Positions 34,710 through 42,540 are shown, counted from the first letter of the stretch. The stretch is DNA of 64,000 nucleotides from an uncultured Eubacterium sp. (GCA_900544285.1 UQUT01000001.1:124001-188000); one strand, 5' to 3'. A program made the numbers and translations. Notes: generated by a model not told the origin, from the sequence alone.

Positions 34710-35542
34710 ATAATTCTTTCTGTTGCCTTTCTGTATTCCGTCGGACAGACGCCGTATTTCTTGCGGAAAAGTGCAGAGAAATAGAGCTGATTGTCATAAC
34801 CGAGCATTTTTGATATTTCGCCTATCGGAAGCTCGCCGAGGGCAAGCATTTCCCTCGCGATACGGAGCTTTTCCGATATTATAAAGTCCTTCGGGGCATA
34901 GCCGAGGAGCCTTTTGAACATACGGTAAAACGAGTCGGGCGTCATTCCGAGAATGTCAGAAAGCTCTCCCTGCAAAATGTTTCTTCTTATGTTTGCGTGT
35001 ATGTACTGAAGAACCTCCGCGAGCTTTTCGTGCCTTTCCATTATGTCGCTGCCGCCCGATTTCGGCACGGCTCCGTTAAGAACTATTCTTGCAAGACGGA
35101 AAACGTCGCATTGCATTTTGACCGCGTTTTCAAGGCGCGAATTTGTGAATTCTCTGTCTGCGAAAAGCGAGCAGAGCTCTTTGCATGTCGACGTTATCTC
35201 CTCGCCGGTGCTACCCGTGAAATGGGTTTCAAAGTCAAAAAGCGAGAATACCTGAAGGTTTGAATATACGTACAGACTCACCGCAGCAAAGACAAGCGTG
35301 CTTTCCTCGCAGACGTCAAGCGTATATTCCGTGTCGCACGGTACAAGCACCGCCTCTCCTTCCGATACGGCTATCTGCTTTTCGCCCGTGTCGATGAGGA
35401 AGCTTCCGGCTTCCGCGCACAGGAAAAGCTCGAAAGGCAATTTCGTGGCAAGAACAGTTTCGTTGCGATGGTATTCTTTTCTTTCCGAAAGCATGAGCCT
35501 TGCGGAAACAGTGTTTTCAAGTGTCAGCCTTTCCAAATTCAT
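34706..35542 (-). CDS. AraC-family transcriptional regulator
   Basis: A 278-residue regulator. The N-terminal cupin-like effector domain (about 1-165) is followed by two helix-turn-helix motifs (LQGELSDILGMTPDSFYRMFKRLLG, in two stretches, and GEISKMLGYDNQLYFSALFRKKYG then CPTEYRKA). This is the usual AraC/XylS layout. It sits inside the operon, 14 bp after the ECF S component, and probably controls its own operon or another sugar or phosphate pathway. The effector is unknown. Confidence 0.92.
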   Translation of the reverse strand: MNLERLTLENTVSARLMLSERKEYHRNETVLATKLPFELFLCAEAGSFLIDTGEKQIAVSEGEAVLVPCDTEYTLDVCEESTLVFAAVSLYVYSNLQVFSLFDFETHFTGSTGEEITSTCKELCSLFADREFTNSRLENAVKMQCDVFRLARIVLNGAVPKSGGSDIMERHEKLAEVLQYIHANIRRNILQGELSDILGMTPDSFYRMFKRLLGYAPKDFIISEKLRIAREMLALGELPIGEISKMLGYDNQLYFSALFRKKYGVCPTEYRKATERII

Positions 35543-35556
35543 TCCTCCGTTTTTAT

Positions 35557-36273
35557 TTATTTCGCTATGTAGAACACGTAGTAGAAGTAGACCGCGACAG
35601 CGGAAATAACAGTCAAAACCGCAAGCGTGATTATATTTGCGCGCGTGAACTTCCTTTTGGAACCGGCGTACGCCGTAAGCTTCATCCGCGCAGTGAACGG
35701 GACGATTGCAAACAGAAACAGAGACAGAAGCAATGCCTCCGCAGGCAGAAGCGCCGCATTTTTCAAAGTTCTTGCCAATGTGAAAAACTTATAGGTTGAA
35801 TCAATCCCGAAATATGCATAATACCAACGCATTATAACCGGCGTGAGAATTATGTTGCACACAAGTACAACGGTAAACCTTGCAAGTATCACCCTTCCGA
35901 CAGAAAGCCTTGCTCTGTAAAAGAAGAGACCGAAAATAAACGAGCTCGACATGGCAATCAGTATGTACGGGAAGAAATAATCCCCGTGCGGGAAAAGAAA
36001 CGCGCCGAGCGTATCGCTTATCGCCCCGCTTGCGAGCCCGACGAGAGGACCGTATATCATAGAGCCGAGCGCATTTGCAAAAAATCCGACTGATATATAA
36101 AGTGCGTTCGGTATAAGCGGAATACTCAGACTTCTCAGAATTATCCGAAGAGCCGTTATCATAGCGGCTATTATTATCGTCCTCGGATTTCCGAATTCGG
36201 AGACTGCGTGCTTCCAGTAGTCCCTATGAAACGGAGAGGGAAAACACTCAAAAGACGAGCCCTGTGTGTTCAT
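35557..36273 (-). CDS. ECF transporter S component, folate-type (FolT-like)
   Basis: A 238-residue membrane protein with about six helices. The core ISVGFFANALGSMIYGPLVG, then ASGAISDTLGAFLFPHGDYF, resembles folate-family ECF substrate-binding subunits (IIAAMITALRIILRSLSIPL at the N-side). S components capture vitamins at the membrane and share the energising module EcfA-EcfT, which is not in this window. The ATG at 36273 has AAAGGAGG and replaces a longer frame that covers the leader. It is the first gene of a six-gene operon. Folate uptake is likely but unproven. Confidence 0.75.
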   Translation of the reverse strand: MNTQGSSFECFPSPFHRDYWKHAVSEFGNPRTIIIAAMITALRIILRSLSIPLIPNALYISVGFFANALGSMIYGPLVGLASGAISDTLGAFLFPHGDYFFPYILIAMSSSFIFGLFFYRARLSVGRVILARFTVVLVCNIILTPVIMRWYYAYFGIDSTYKFFTLARTLKNAALLPAEALLLSLFLFAIVPFTARMKLTAYAGSKRKFTRANIITLAVLTVISAVAVYFYYVFYIAK

Positions 36274-36440
36274 TCGTTTTCCTCCTTTCGCTGTAATTGC
36301 TCCGCCGCGAGCAAAGGCGCGGAAACCCCACCGTTCCCCGCGGAAACGAAGACGCACCGCTTTACGGTTTTCAGAACACCGTCTGCGACAATCGGTCGAT
36401 TGCCCCGTTTTGCGGCGCGCTTCGCAATGTCCATAATATA
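36274..36440 (-). promoter_or_regulatory. Structured leader of the ECF S-component operon
   Basis: The 165-nt transcript leader between the promoter and the ATG has hairpin-forming segments: ACGGT/ACCGT around a 9-nt loop, and CGCGGGGAA/GTTTCCGCG. It could be a riboswitch or other control RNA. It does not show the tetrahydrofolate riboswitch conserved core to my eye. Confidence 0.35.
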
Positions 36441-36445
36441 TCAGA

Positions 36446-36474
36446 ATTATATCACTAAAAAACGCATAATTCAA
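36446..36474 (-). promoter_or_regulatory. Consensus sigma-A promoter of the six-gene operon
   Basis: On the minus strand TTGAAT, 17-bp spacer, TATAAT, about 165 bp upstream of the S-component ATG. It likely serves the six genes from 36273 to 30764. Confidence 0.85.
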
Positions 36475-36513
36475 TAGAAAGAGACAAATTTATATGTGTT
36501 TTTTACGCAGGTA

Positions 36514-36957
36514 TTATTTTTTTAGAAGTCTGAGAAAAGCGGCAGAGACTCTGTCCGTATCCGAAAGCCCGCCCTTTGCGAAGAGAACGTAATCCCTGTA
36601 ATAAAGAAATTCGGTATTTTCCGCGGGATCACACGGAGCGGGCTCATAATTGCTCTTCATTTCGGCGCACAGCCGTTCCGCGTCGATTGACGTTTTCGCT
36701 TTTATCAATATTATTTCAAACCCGTTCGAAGAAAACGCCGGAGAAAATACAGCCGCACTTTCAACACGGCTTTTATAAGTTTTTTCGGAAATGCCGATGA
36801 TATAACAATCGTCTTCTTTTATGTCTTTATCCGTAAGCTCCCTTCCGGACGCGTTTTTCATCTCTGCCGACATTTCGGAAAAAGATATATTTTTCATCTC
36901 GCCGCAGGAGCAAAGAATGAGCGCCATGGTGAGCGCGGTTACAACTAATTTTTTCAT
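36514..36957 (-). CDS. DUF4358-like lipoprotein
   Basis: A 147-residue lipoprotein. The signal peptide MKKLVVTALTMALILC ends in the lipobox LILCSC. A domain of about 120 residues follows (FEIILIKAKTSIDAERLCAEMK, then YVLFAKGG). It resembles DUF4358 lipoproteins of Bacillota, whose role is unknown. Its GAGGTGAT ribosome site lies in the 3' arm of the polA terminator hairpin, 7 nt before the ATG, so transcription and translation of this gene depend on that hairpin. Confidence 0.85.
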   Translation of the reverse strand: MKKLVVTALTMALILCSCGEMKNISFSEMSAEMKNASGRELTDKDIKEDDCYIIGISEKTYKSRVESAAVFSPAFSSNGFEIILIKAKTSIDAERLCAEMKSNYEPAPCDPAENTEFLYYRDYVLFAKGGLSDTDRVSAAFLRLLKK

Positions 36958-36991
36958 AAAAAATCACCTCAAAGCTATTGTTTGAGGTGAT
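36958..36991 (-). terminator. polA terminator that overlaps the next ribosome site
   Basis: Perfect 11-bp stem ATCACCTCAAA/TTTGAGGTGAT (36963-36973, 36981-36991), 7-nt loop, then a six-T run on the minus strand that ends at the next ATG. The stem's 3' arm carries GAGGTGAT of the DUF4358 gene. Confidence 0.85.
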
Positions 36992-37006
36992 CTGTGTTTT
37001 TATTCG

Positions 37007-39523
37007 TCAATGCGCTTCATACCAGCTCCGACCCTGCGAAATTTCAACGGTCAGCGGTACGGAAAGCGGTGCCGCATGCTCCATTTCGTACTTCAGTATC
37101 TGCTCGGCTCTGTCCGCACAGCTCTCCGCCGCTTCGACGATAAGCTCGTCATGAACCTGCAAAATAAGTCTTGCGTCAAGCTGTTCCTCTTTCAGCCGTT
37201 TGTCAACGGCAACCATAGCCTTTTTGATGATGTCAGCCGCCGCGCCCTGAATCGGGCTGTTCATCGCAACTCTTTCTCCGAAGGCAATCTCGTTTTTTCT
37301 GTGCGATTTCAGCTCCGGAATATACCTGCGACGACCGAACAGCGTCGTTACATAGCCGTCATGCTTGGCTTCCTCAACCACGTCGGAAAGATACTGTTTT
37401 ATCTTCGGATATGACTGAAGATAGCTTTCTATATATTCCGCCGCCTGTCTGCGACTCGTGTGCAGGTCAGCTGCAAGCGAAAACTCTCCCATTCCGTACA
37501 TTATTCCGAAATTGACGGCTTTCGCCTTCTTGCGCATTTCAATCGTAACTTCATCCTTTGAAACTCCGAACATCTTCATAGCCGTCGACGAATGAATGTC
37601 AAACCCGGAAAGAAATGCTTCCCGCATATTTTCGTCGCCCGAAACGGCGCAGAGCAGGCGTAACTCTATCTGCGAATAGTCCGCGTCGATAAGAACTCTT
37701 CCGTCACCCGTCGGAACAAAGAATTTGCGGAATTCCCTGCCGAGCTCGGTTTTTATCGGAATGTTCTGGAGGTTCGGCTCAGCCGATGAAAGTCTGCCCG
37801 TTGCCGTGACAGCCTGTTTGAACCTGGTATGGACTCTGCCGTTTTCGTCTGCCGCTTCGATAAGCCCGTCAGCATAGGTGCTTTTCAGCTTTCCGTCCGC
37901 GCGGTATTCAAGAATGTAATCTATGACGGGAGAAAACGGGCGTAGCGACTCAAGCACCTCGGCGCTTGTCGAATATCCGCTCTTTGTCTTTTTTCCCGTC
38001 GGCAAATGCATTTTATCAAAGAGAACCTCTCCGAGCTGCTTCGGCGAATTTATATTGAATTCCGTCCCCGCAAGCATATAAATCTGCTCGGCAAGCTGTC
38101 TTTGCGCCTCTCCGAGCACGGACGAGAACTCCGCGAGTTTCTCCGTATCAACCTTAAATCCCTCGCTCTCCATCTTATACAGCACTCTCGCAAGCGGAAA
38201 TTCAGTCTCTTTATAGAGCTTCGTTTGCCCTGTTTTTTCAAGCTCGGCAACAAAAACACCGTAAAGCGCAGATATATAGTGCGCTTCCGACGCTGTGTCG
38301 GTCACTTCCGCACAAAGATATCTTGAAACAAGCTTATCAAGTGATGTATCGCCCGCCCCGCCCATGCAGACATAGCCCATGAGCATTACATCATCTATGC
38401 AGGAGGAGAATTCGATACCGTATTTTTCAAGCCTGTGACACGTTTCCTTTACGTCATAGCAAACAATTCTTGCCCCGCCGCAAAGAAGGTCTTTGTTCTG
38501 CTCAATTCCGCTTATGCAAAGCAGTTTTCCTTCGCACGATAGATATATTCTGTCATTTTCAAAATCTATTGAGCAACCGTATACCGTACTCGGGTTAATG
38601 TCGCCCGCACTCGCCTCTTTTACTTCCGGCACCTCCGGAGCTTTGTCCGCGACCTCCGCCGTCTCTCCAAGCCCGAAACGCTTTATAAAGCCCGAAAAAT
38701 CGAGCTTTCGGAAGATATCATAAAGCGCCGTGCTGTCAACGCCTTTGTATTCAACATCACAAAGGTCGGGCAGCGACGGAACGTTTTTGTCTATCCTTGC
38801 AAGCTCACGGGAAAGATATACGTTTTCCTTGCTCGCAATCAGCTTTGTCATTGTATTCGTCGATGCGCTTCCGGCGGAAAGATTTTCATAAAGATTGTCT
38901 ATGTCTCCGTATTCGGCGATGAGTTTTCCGGCTGTTTTCTCGCCTATGCCCGCTGCGCCCGGGATGTTATCCGAGCTATCGCCCATCAGCGCCTTCATAT
39001 CGACAAACTGCGAAGGGTCGACGCCGTATTTTGCGCGGAATGCCTCCGCATCGTATTTTACGGATTCTCCCGTCGTCGCAAGCAAAACAGTCGTGTTTTC
39101 GTTTATGAGCTGGAGAGAGTCCCTGTCACCCGTGACGATATATGTCATAACGTCATTTTCCCCGCATATGCGTGAATAGGTGCCGAGGATGTCGTCCGCC
39201 TCATAGCCCGAAAGCTCAACGCAATGCGCGCCCATAGCCTGCAGGCACTCCTTTGCGGGGGCAAACTGCGAAAGCAGATCTGGCGGGGTCGCGTGCCTGC
39301 CGGCTTTGTATTCCGCAAACATTTTGTGGCGAAATGTCGGTGCGTGAACGTCAAAGGCAACGACAAAATAATCGGGCTTTATCTCCGCTACGTGCTTTGA
39401 AATTATATTTATCATCCCGTAAATCGCGTTTGTCGGCGTGCCATCCCTTGCGGTCAGCCCGCGGACGCCGTAATATGCGCGATTTATTATCGAGTTTCCG
39501 TCAACGCAAAGCATTTTCTTCAT
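37007..39523 (-). CDS. polA: DNA polymerase I
   Basis: An 838-residue polymerase. The N-terminal 5'-3' exonuclease has LCVDGNSIINRAYYGVRGL, VAFDVHAPTFRH and GDSSDNIPGAAGIGEKTA. A degenerate 3'-5' exonuclease-like region, lacking clear catalytic Asp residues, follows in the middle, as is usual in Bacillota. Polymerase motifs A (VLIDADYSQIELRLL), B (EMRKKAKAVNFGIMYGMGEF) and C (LILQVHDELIVEA) are complete. It fills gaps and removes RNA primers. The ATG at 39523 has AGAGGG about 10 nt upstream. A promoter TTGCAA, 16 bp, TATACT lies at 39558-39585, divergent from tRNA-Thr. Confidence 0.98.
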   Translation of the reverse strand: MKKMLCVDGNSIINRAYYGVRGLTARDGTPTNAIYGMINIISKHVAEIKPDYFVVAFDVHAPTFRHKMFAEYKAGRHATPPDLLSQFAPAKECLQAMGAHCVELSGYEADDILGTYSRICGENDVMTYIVTGDRDSLQLINENTTVLLATTGESVKYDAEAFRAKYGVDPSQFVDMKALMGDSSDNIPGAAGIGEKTAGKLIAEYGDIDNLYENLSAGSASTNTMTKLIASKENVYLSRELARIDKNVPSLPDLCDVEYKGVDSTALYDIFRKLDFSGFIKRFGLGETAEVADKAPEVPEVKEASAGDINPSTVYGCSIDFENDRIYLSCEGKLLCISGIEQNKDLLCGGARIVCYDVKETCHRLEKYGIEFSSCIDDVMLMGYVCMGGAGDTSLDKLVSRYLCAEVTDTASEAHYISALYGVFVAELEKTGQTKLYKETEFPLARVLYKMESEGFKVDTEKLAEFSSVLGEAQRQLAEQIYMLAGTEFNINSPKQLGEVLFDKMHLPTGKKTKSGYSTSAEVLESLRPFSPVIDYILEYRADGKLKSTYADGLIEAADENGRVHTRFKQAVTATGRLSSAEPNLQNIPIKTELGREFRKFFVPTGDGRVLIDADYSQIELRLLCAVSGDENMREAFLSGFDIHSSTAMKMFGVSKDEVTIEMRKKAKAVNFGIMYGMGEFSLAADLHTSRRQAAEYIESYLQSYPKIKQYLSDVVEEAKHDGYVTTLFGRRRYIPELKSHRKNEIAFGERVAMNSPIQGAAADIIKKAMVAVDKRLKEEQLDARLILQVHDELIVEAAESCADRAEQILKYEMEHAAPLSVPLTVEISQGRSWYEAH

Positions 39524-39557
39524 ATCGCTTCTGCCCTCTTTTCCGATTGTTAAGCAT

Positions 39558-39585
39558 AGTATATCACATTTTTTATTATTTGCAA
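39558..39585 (-). promoter_or_regulatory. polA promoter
   Basis: On the minus strand TTGCAA, 16-bp spacer, TATACT. It is nearly back to back with the tRNA-Thr promoter. Confidence 0.7.
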
Positions 39586-39593
39586 ACAAAATC

Positions 39594-39622
39594 TTGACAA
39601 ATCGAAAAGGTTTTGTTATAAT
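39594..39622 (+). promoter_or_regulatory. tRNA-Thr promoter
   Basis: TTGACA, 17-bp spacer, TATAAT (perfect consensus), 12 bp before the tRNA 5' end. Confidence 0.92.
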
Positions 39623-39634
39623 AACATTCGCGAT

Positions 39635-39710
39635 GCTACTATGGCTCAGTTGGCAGAGCGCGTCCTTGGTAAGGACGAGGTCGCCGGTCCGAATCCGGCT
39701 AGTAGCTCCA
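39635..39710 (+). tRNA. tRNA-Thr (anticodon GGT)
   Basis: A 76-nt cloverleaf. The acceptor arm is GCTACTA paired with TAGTAGC, with CCA encoded at the end. The D-loop TGGCTCAGTTGGCAGAGC is standard, the anticodon stem CGTCC/GGACG encloses TTGGTAA with anticodon GGT, and the T arm GCCGG/CCGGC encloses TCCGAAT. It reads ACC and ACU codons. A terminator follows immediately, so it is transcribed alone. Confidence 0.96.
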
Positions 39711-39746
39711 AAGCCCCGATTTTGTGAAAAATCGGGGCTTTTCTTT
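39711..39746 (+). terminator. Terminator after tRNA-Thr
   Basis: AAGCCCCGATTTT pairs with AAAATCGGGGCTT around a 4-nt loop, then TTCTTT. Confidence 0.92.
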
Positions 39747-39795
39747 ATCCTTCTTTTTACAAAAAGGTTGACATTGTGCCGTACCTATGGTACAA

Positions 39796-40020
39796 TTAAT
39801 GTGCGACGCAACTGAATATCTGACACGTAACTGCTTCGACAGGATTGGGTGTGCTTTTTGCATAGTGAATTGTCAAGCAAAGTGCAACAAATTGTTTAAT
39901 TCTTGATATACTGCTTACGTTTCGCCCCATCAATTCTGCAATTTTTCGGTAACTGTAGCCTTTTTTGTAATATTCTCGTAGACAACAACGCTCTTCTATG
40001 GTAAAATGGTGGTAGCTCAT
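39796..40020 (-). pseudogene. Truncated IS30-family transposase (N-terminal helix-turn-helix only)
   Basis: The frame starts MSYHHFTIEERCCLREYYKK, then IAELMGRNVSSISR, the N-terminal DNA-binding region of IS30-family transposases (normally about 330 residues with a DDE catalytic core). After SSISR it switches into sequence encoded by the terminal repeat and the flank, ending after 74 residues. The DDE part is missing, so it is inactive. The ATG at 40020 keeps its AGGAGG ribosome site, so a short helix-turn-helix peptide could still be made. Confidence 0.85.
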
Positions 40021-40122
40021 AACATTCCTCCTGTTTTTTGTTTGTCTTGCAACTTCATTATAACACAGGTTTGTTATGAGTTCTTTCTTTTTTCTATAGT
40101 GTTGCACTTGATAGTATAATTC
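39867..40122 (-). mobile_element. 256-bp internally deleted IS30-type element (MITE-like)
   Basis: Imperfect terminal inverted repeats of about 23 bp flank the truncated transposase: plus-strand GAATTGTCAAGCAAAGTGCAACA cannot be quoted whole but begins GAATT and ends AGTGCAACA (39867-39889); its partner begins TGTTGCACTTG and ends AATTC (40100-40122). The middle of the element, including the catalytic region, is deleted. Transposition would need a full-length IS30 copy elsewhere. Confidence 0.7.
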
Positions 40123-40130
40123 GCCTACAA

Positions 40131-40166
40131 AAGCAAAAAGCCGCTTGTTTTCACAAGCGGCTTTTA
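40131..40166. terminator. Bidirectional terminator beside the XRE gene
   Basis: AAGCCGCTTG/CAAGCGGCTT with a 6-nt loop. A T run on the minus strand ends the XRE gene; T residues on the plus strand also follow. Confidence 0.85.
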
Positions 40167-40198
40167 TGATTTATATTGGGGTTTTTACGGTGTTTCTG

Positions 40199-40411
40199 TT
40201 ATGTGTTTTTGGTCGGATTGTCTGTCAAACCGAGGATATAGTCGGTTGAAACATTATAAAATTCCGAGAGCTTTATAAGGATATCTGTCGGTATGTCCCT
40301 TTGTCCGAGCTCGTAGTTGCTGTAAACCTGCTGAGAGCAATGCAAAACCTCTGCCATCTTCTTTTGCGTATAGTCATTATCCTCGCGGAGCGCACGGATT
40401 CTTGAATACAT
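40199..40411 (-). CDS. XRE-family regulator, 70 aa
   Basis: A 70-residue single helix-turn-helix protein: IRALREDNDYTQKKMAEVLHC, in two stretches, then SQQVYSNYELGQRDIPTDIL. The C-terminus is YNVSTDYILGLTDNPTKNT, the common Cro/cI-like pattern. The ATG at 40411 has AAGGGG 7 nt upstream; ten extra residues upstream are unlikely. It is divergent from the TM2-domain gene, and palindromes in the shared 123-bp gap suggest it represses one or both promoters. Confidence 0.9.
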   Translation of the reverse strand: MYSRIRALREDNDYTQKKMAEVLHCSQQVYSNYELGQRDIPTDILIKLSEFYNVSTDYILGLTDNPTKNT

Positions 40412-40453
40412 TATATATCCCCTTTGCAACAAATATCTCATTTTATTTTAGAT

Positions 40454-40467
40454 ATTTTTGCAAAAAT
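40454..40467. promoter_or_regulatory. Perfect palindrome between XRE and TM2 genes
   Basis: ATTTTTGCAAAAAT, a perfect 14-bp palindrome, 17 bp upstream of the TM2 -35. It lies in the XRE regulator's own promoter region; it is a candidate second operator. Confidence 0.5.
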
Positions 40468-40470
40468 CTA

Positions 40471-40499
40471 TTGACTTTTACCGCAAATTGAGGTAAAAT
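40471..40499 (+). promoter_or_regulatory. TM2 gene promoter embedded in a 7-bp inverted repeat
   Basis: TTGACT, 17-bp spacer, TAAAAT. A perfect inverted repeat TTTTACC/GGTAAAA (40476-40482, 40492-40498, 9-nt gap) overlaps the -35 and -10 and would let a bound dimer block RNA polymerase. Confidence 0.75.
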
Positions 40500-40534
40500 C
40501 AGACCGACAGATTTTTATAAAAGGAGATTGACAG

Positions 40535-41086
40535 ATGGGATTCTTGAAAATCAACATTTCGGGCGGTACGTCTGACAGGGTTACAATCAGAATAGATGGG
40601 CACTCGTTTTCATGGATGGAAGACGGCACGATACTTAAGATCGGAGAGGGAACTCATTGCTTTGAGCTTTCAAACGACGGTTTTCTGCGGTATTCATTGA
40701 CTCAATTTATTGGCGGTGACGATCTTATTTCATTTTCTGTCATTGCCGGAGATGACGGAAAAATAATCGGCGAGCCGAGGCATATCATAAAAACGCTTGA
40801 TGCCGCAGAGCTTGACGAATTAAATCTCGATTTTGAAAGAGCGCAGAAGGAAAAGGCGGAAGCTGTAGCTCGTGCAGCGGCAAAAAAAGCGGAGCGACAG
40901 AAAGAAATCTTGCCGGAGTTGCTTTTGTGTCTGTGGTTGGGTATATTCGGCGCACATAAATTTTATCGCAAGCAAATAGGAATGGGAATCCTATATCTTT
41001 TCACACTCGGTCTTTTTGGAATCGGGGTGATAGTGGATTTAATTAAAATAATAATCAGGATTAACAATAGCAAAGAAGAAAACTGA
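40535..41086 (+). CDS. TM2-domain membrane protein
   Basis: A 183-residue protein. The N-terminal half is a soluble beta-rich domain (about 1-100). An Ala/Lys-rich helix (KEKAEAVARAAAKKAERQKE) leads to the TM2 domain: LLLCLWLGIFGAHKFYRKQI and GMGILYLFTLGLFGIGVIVD, the two-helix motif with the conserved Gly-x-His-x-Phe-Tyr turn. TM2 proteins occur widely, but their role is not settled. The gene is divergent from a small XRE regulator and likely under its control. AAAGGAG lies upstream. Confidence 0.88.
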   Translation: MGFLKINISGGTSDRVTIRIDGHSFSWMEDGTILKIGEGTHCFELSNDGFLRYSLTQFIGGDDLISFSVIAGDDGKIIGEPRHIIKTLDAAELDELNLDFERAQKEKAEAVARAAAKKAERQKEILPELLLCLWLGIFGAHKFYRKQIGMGILYLFTLGLFGIGVIVDLIKIIIRINNSKEEN

Positions 41087-41121
41087 AAAAACATCACAAG
41101 CACAACATTTTTTTGCATCAG

Positions 41122-41146
41122 AAAGCACCCGAACGGGTGCTTTTTA
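41122..41146. terminator. Shared terminator between TM2 and GNAT genes
   Basis: AAAGCACCCG/CGGGTGCTTT, two-nt loop, with T on the plus side. Convergent genes use it from both sides. Confidence 0.85.
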
Positions 41147-41151
41147 CTTTA

Positions 41152-41700
41152 TTATTTCAGCGGCAAAAGCATTAAAACAAGCTCCTGCCAGCCTGTCATG
41201 CGCGAACGGAATCCCTTCGGATTTCTTCCATACTCGACGAAACCAAGGCTTTTATAAAGGTTTACAGCGGCAGCATTGTCCGAAACAACGTCCAGTTCAA
41301 GCTGCTCATATCCGGCGATCTTTGCGCACTCTATGCACGCTTCCGCAAGTTCCCTGCCGATTCCGAGTCCCCAATAAGCCTTTTCAACGCTTATCCCGAA
41401 CTCCGCGCGATGCTTTGTCTTGTATTTTCCTCCGACAGCGGTAATTCCCGCCATGCCGACAATATTTCCGCCGATGAAAGCACAGATTTCTATCTCGTTA
41501 TCACTTTTTTCCTTTGATAAAAGATAAGCGCCTTCTTTTTCGACTTCCATTGTGATTTCATCCGGATAGGAAAGCAGAAAGTCTGTCTCGCTGTGCGTCA
41601 GGCGGAACGTTCTGCAAACCTCTTCGGCATCGGCGGCGGTTGCGTTTCTCAAAACACAACTGCGACCGTCCTTCAGAGTAACAGTCTTTTCAAATTTCAT
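41152..41700 (-). CDS. GNAT-family N-acetyltransferase
   Basis: A 182-residue cytoplasmic acetyltransferase. The acetyl-CoA motif A is in EFGISVEKAYWGLGIGRELA, with the Q/R-x2-G-x-G pattern in W-G-L-G-I-G-R-E. A C-terminal motif B-like part is in LDVVSDNAAAVNLYKSLGF. The ATG at 41700 overlaps the SDR gene's TAA by one nt. The substrate could be an amine, amino sugar or protein N-terminus and cannot be fixed here. Co-translated with the SDR gene. Confidence 0.92.
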   Translation of the reverse strand: MKFEKTVTLKDGRSCVLRNATAADAEEVCRTFRLTHSETDFLLSYPDEITMEVEKEGAYLLSKEKSDNEIEICAFIGGNIVGMAGITAVGGKYKTKHRAEFGISVEKAYWGLGIGRELAEACIECAKIAGYEQLELDVVSDNAAAVNLYKSLGFVEYGRNPKGFRSRMTGWQELVLMLLPLK

Positions 41701-42479
41701 TATTTCTTTCTTCCGTAAGGCTTTTTCTGCTGACGGCACCAAGTTTTCATAACAAAGTTATGCGGCAGATGCTTTACGGCAAACACCTGAAGTCTTGCCG
41801 CGGAGCCACAGACCGAAACCTTTTTATGCTTTTTCATATCCTTTATCGCACGGCTGACAACCTGCTCCGCCGTGTAATAATGACTGTAATACGTTATGAC
41901 GGAATCATCCTCGACCGCATGGTTAAAGAATTCCGTCTTGACCCAGAAAGGACAAACAGCCATAACGTCAATCCCCTTCGGCGCAAGCTCTGCGGCAAGC
42001 CCCTGCGAGAAGCTGAGCACAAACGCTTTGCTCGCGGCGTAAACATTTATATAAGGCACGGGCTGGAACGCGGAAAGCGAACCCATTTCATATATCTGGC
42101 TTCCGTTTTTCATATAAGGAATCGATTTGTATGTCATGCCGACAAGCGCCATGTCGTTCAGCTCTATCATCTGATAATATGTTTCAAGAGGCATATTCGT
42201 CGTTGCCGCAAATTTGCCAAAGCCTCCGGCATTTACAAGCACCTCGACATCCGGCTTTTCCTCTTCAAGCATTTTTCCGTATGTCTCTATGCTTTCCTTC
42301 TTCGTAAGGTCGAGAGAAATCGGTCTTATCTGCGCACGCGTTTTGCCTTTCAGCTCTTCAAGACGGTCAAGCCTGCGGGCAATGACCCATATCTCGTCAA
42401 AATCATGACATGCGTCCAGCTGAAAAACAAATTCTCTGCCCATTCCGGAGGAAGCTCCTGTTATAACGGCGATTTTCAT
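41700..42479 (-). CDS. Short-chain dehydrogenase/reductase
   Basis: A 259-residue SDR. The cofactor motif is VITGASSGMGREF (residues 4-16), then NAGGFGKF, with the catalytic Ser in YEMGSLSAFQP and Tyr-Lys in YAASKAFV. The order and spacing are those of classical SDRs. It reduces or oxidises a small alcohol/ketone using NAD(P)H. The C-terminal tail is basic (CRQQKKPYGRKK) and may be membrane-associating. It precedes the GNAT gene. A consensus promoter is 33 bp upstream of the start. Confidence 0.93.
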   Translation of the reverse strand: MKIAVITGASSGMGREFVFQLDACHDFDEIWVIARRLDRLEELKGKTRAQIRPISLDLTKKESIETYGKMLEEEKPDVEVLVNAGGFGKFAATTNMPLETYYQMIELNDMALVGMTYKSIPYMKNGSQIYEMGSLSAFQPVPYINVYAASKAFVLSFSQGLAAELAPKGIDVMAVCPFWVKTEFFNHAVEDDSVITYYSHYYTAEQVVSRAIKDMKKHKKVSVCGSAARLQVFAVKHLPHNFVMKTWCRQQKKPYGRKK

Positions 42480-42511
42480 TTCAAAAACTCCTTTTTTCTT
42501 TTCTCAGACAA

Positions 42512-42540
42512 ATTTTATCACAACATATTATCATTGTCAA
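42512..42540 (-). promoter_or_regulatory. Consensus sigma-A promoter for the SDR-GNAT operon
   Basis: On the minus strand TTGACA, 17-bp spacer, TAAAAT, about 33 bp before the SDR ATG. Confidence 0.88.

Noticed and set aside
36274..36440. Tetrahydrofolate riboswitch before the folate-type transporter gene
   Set aside because: The location is right, but I cannot find the conserved core segments of the class; kept only as an unassigned leader.
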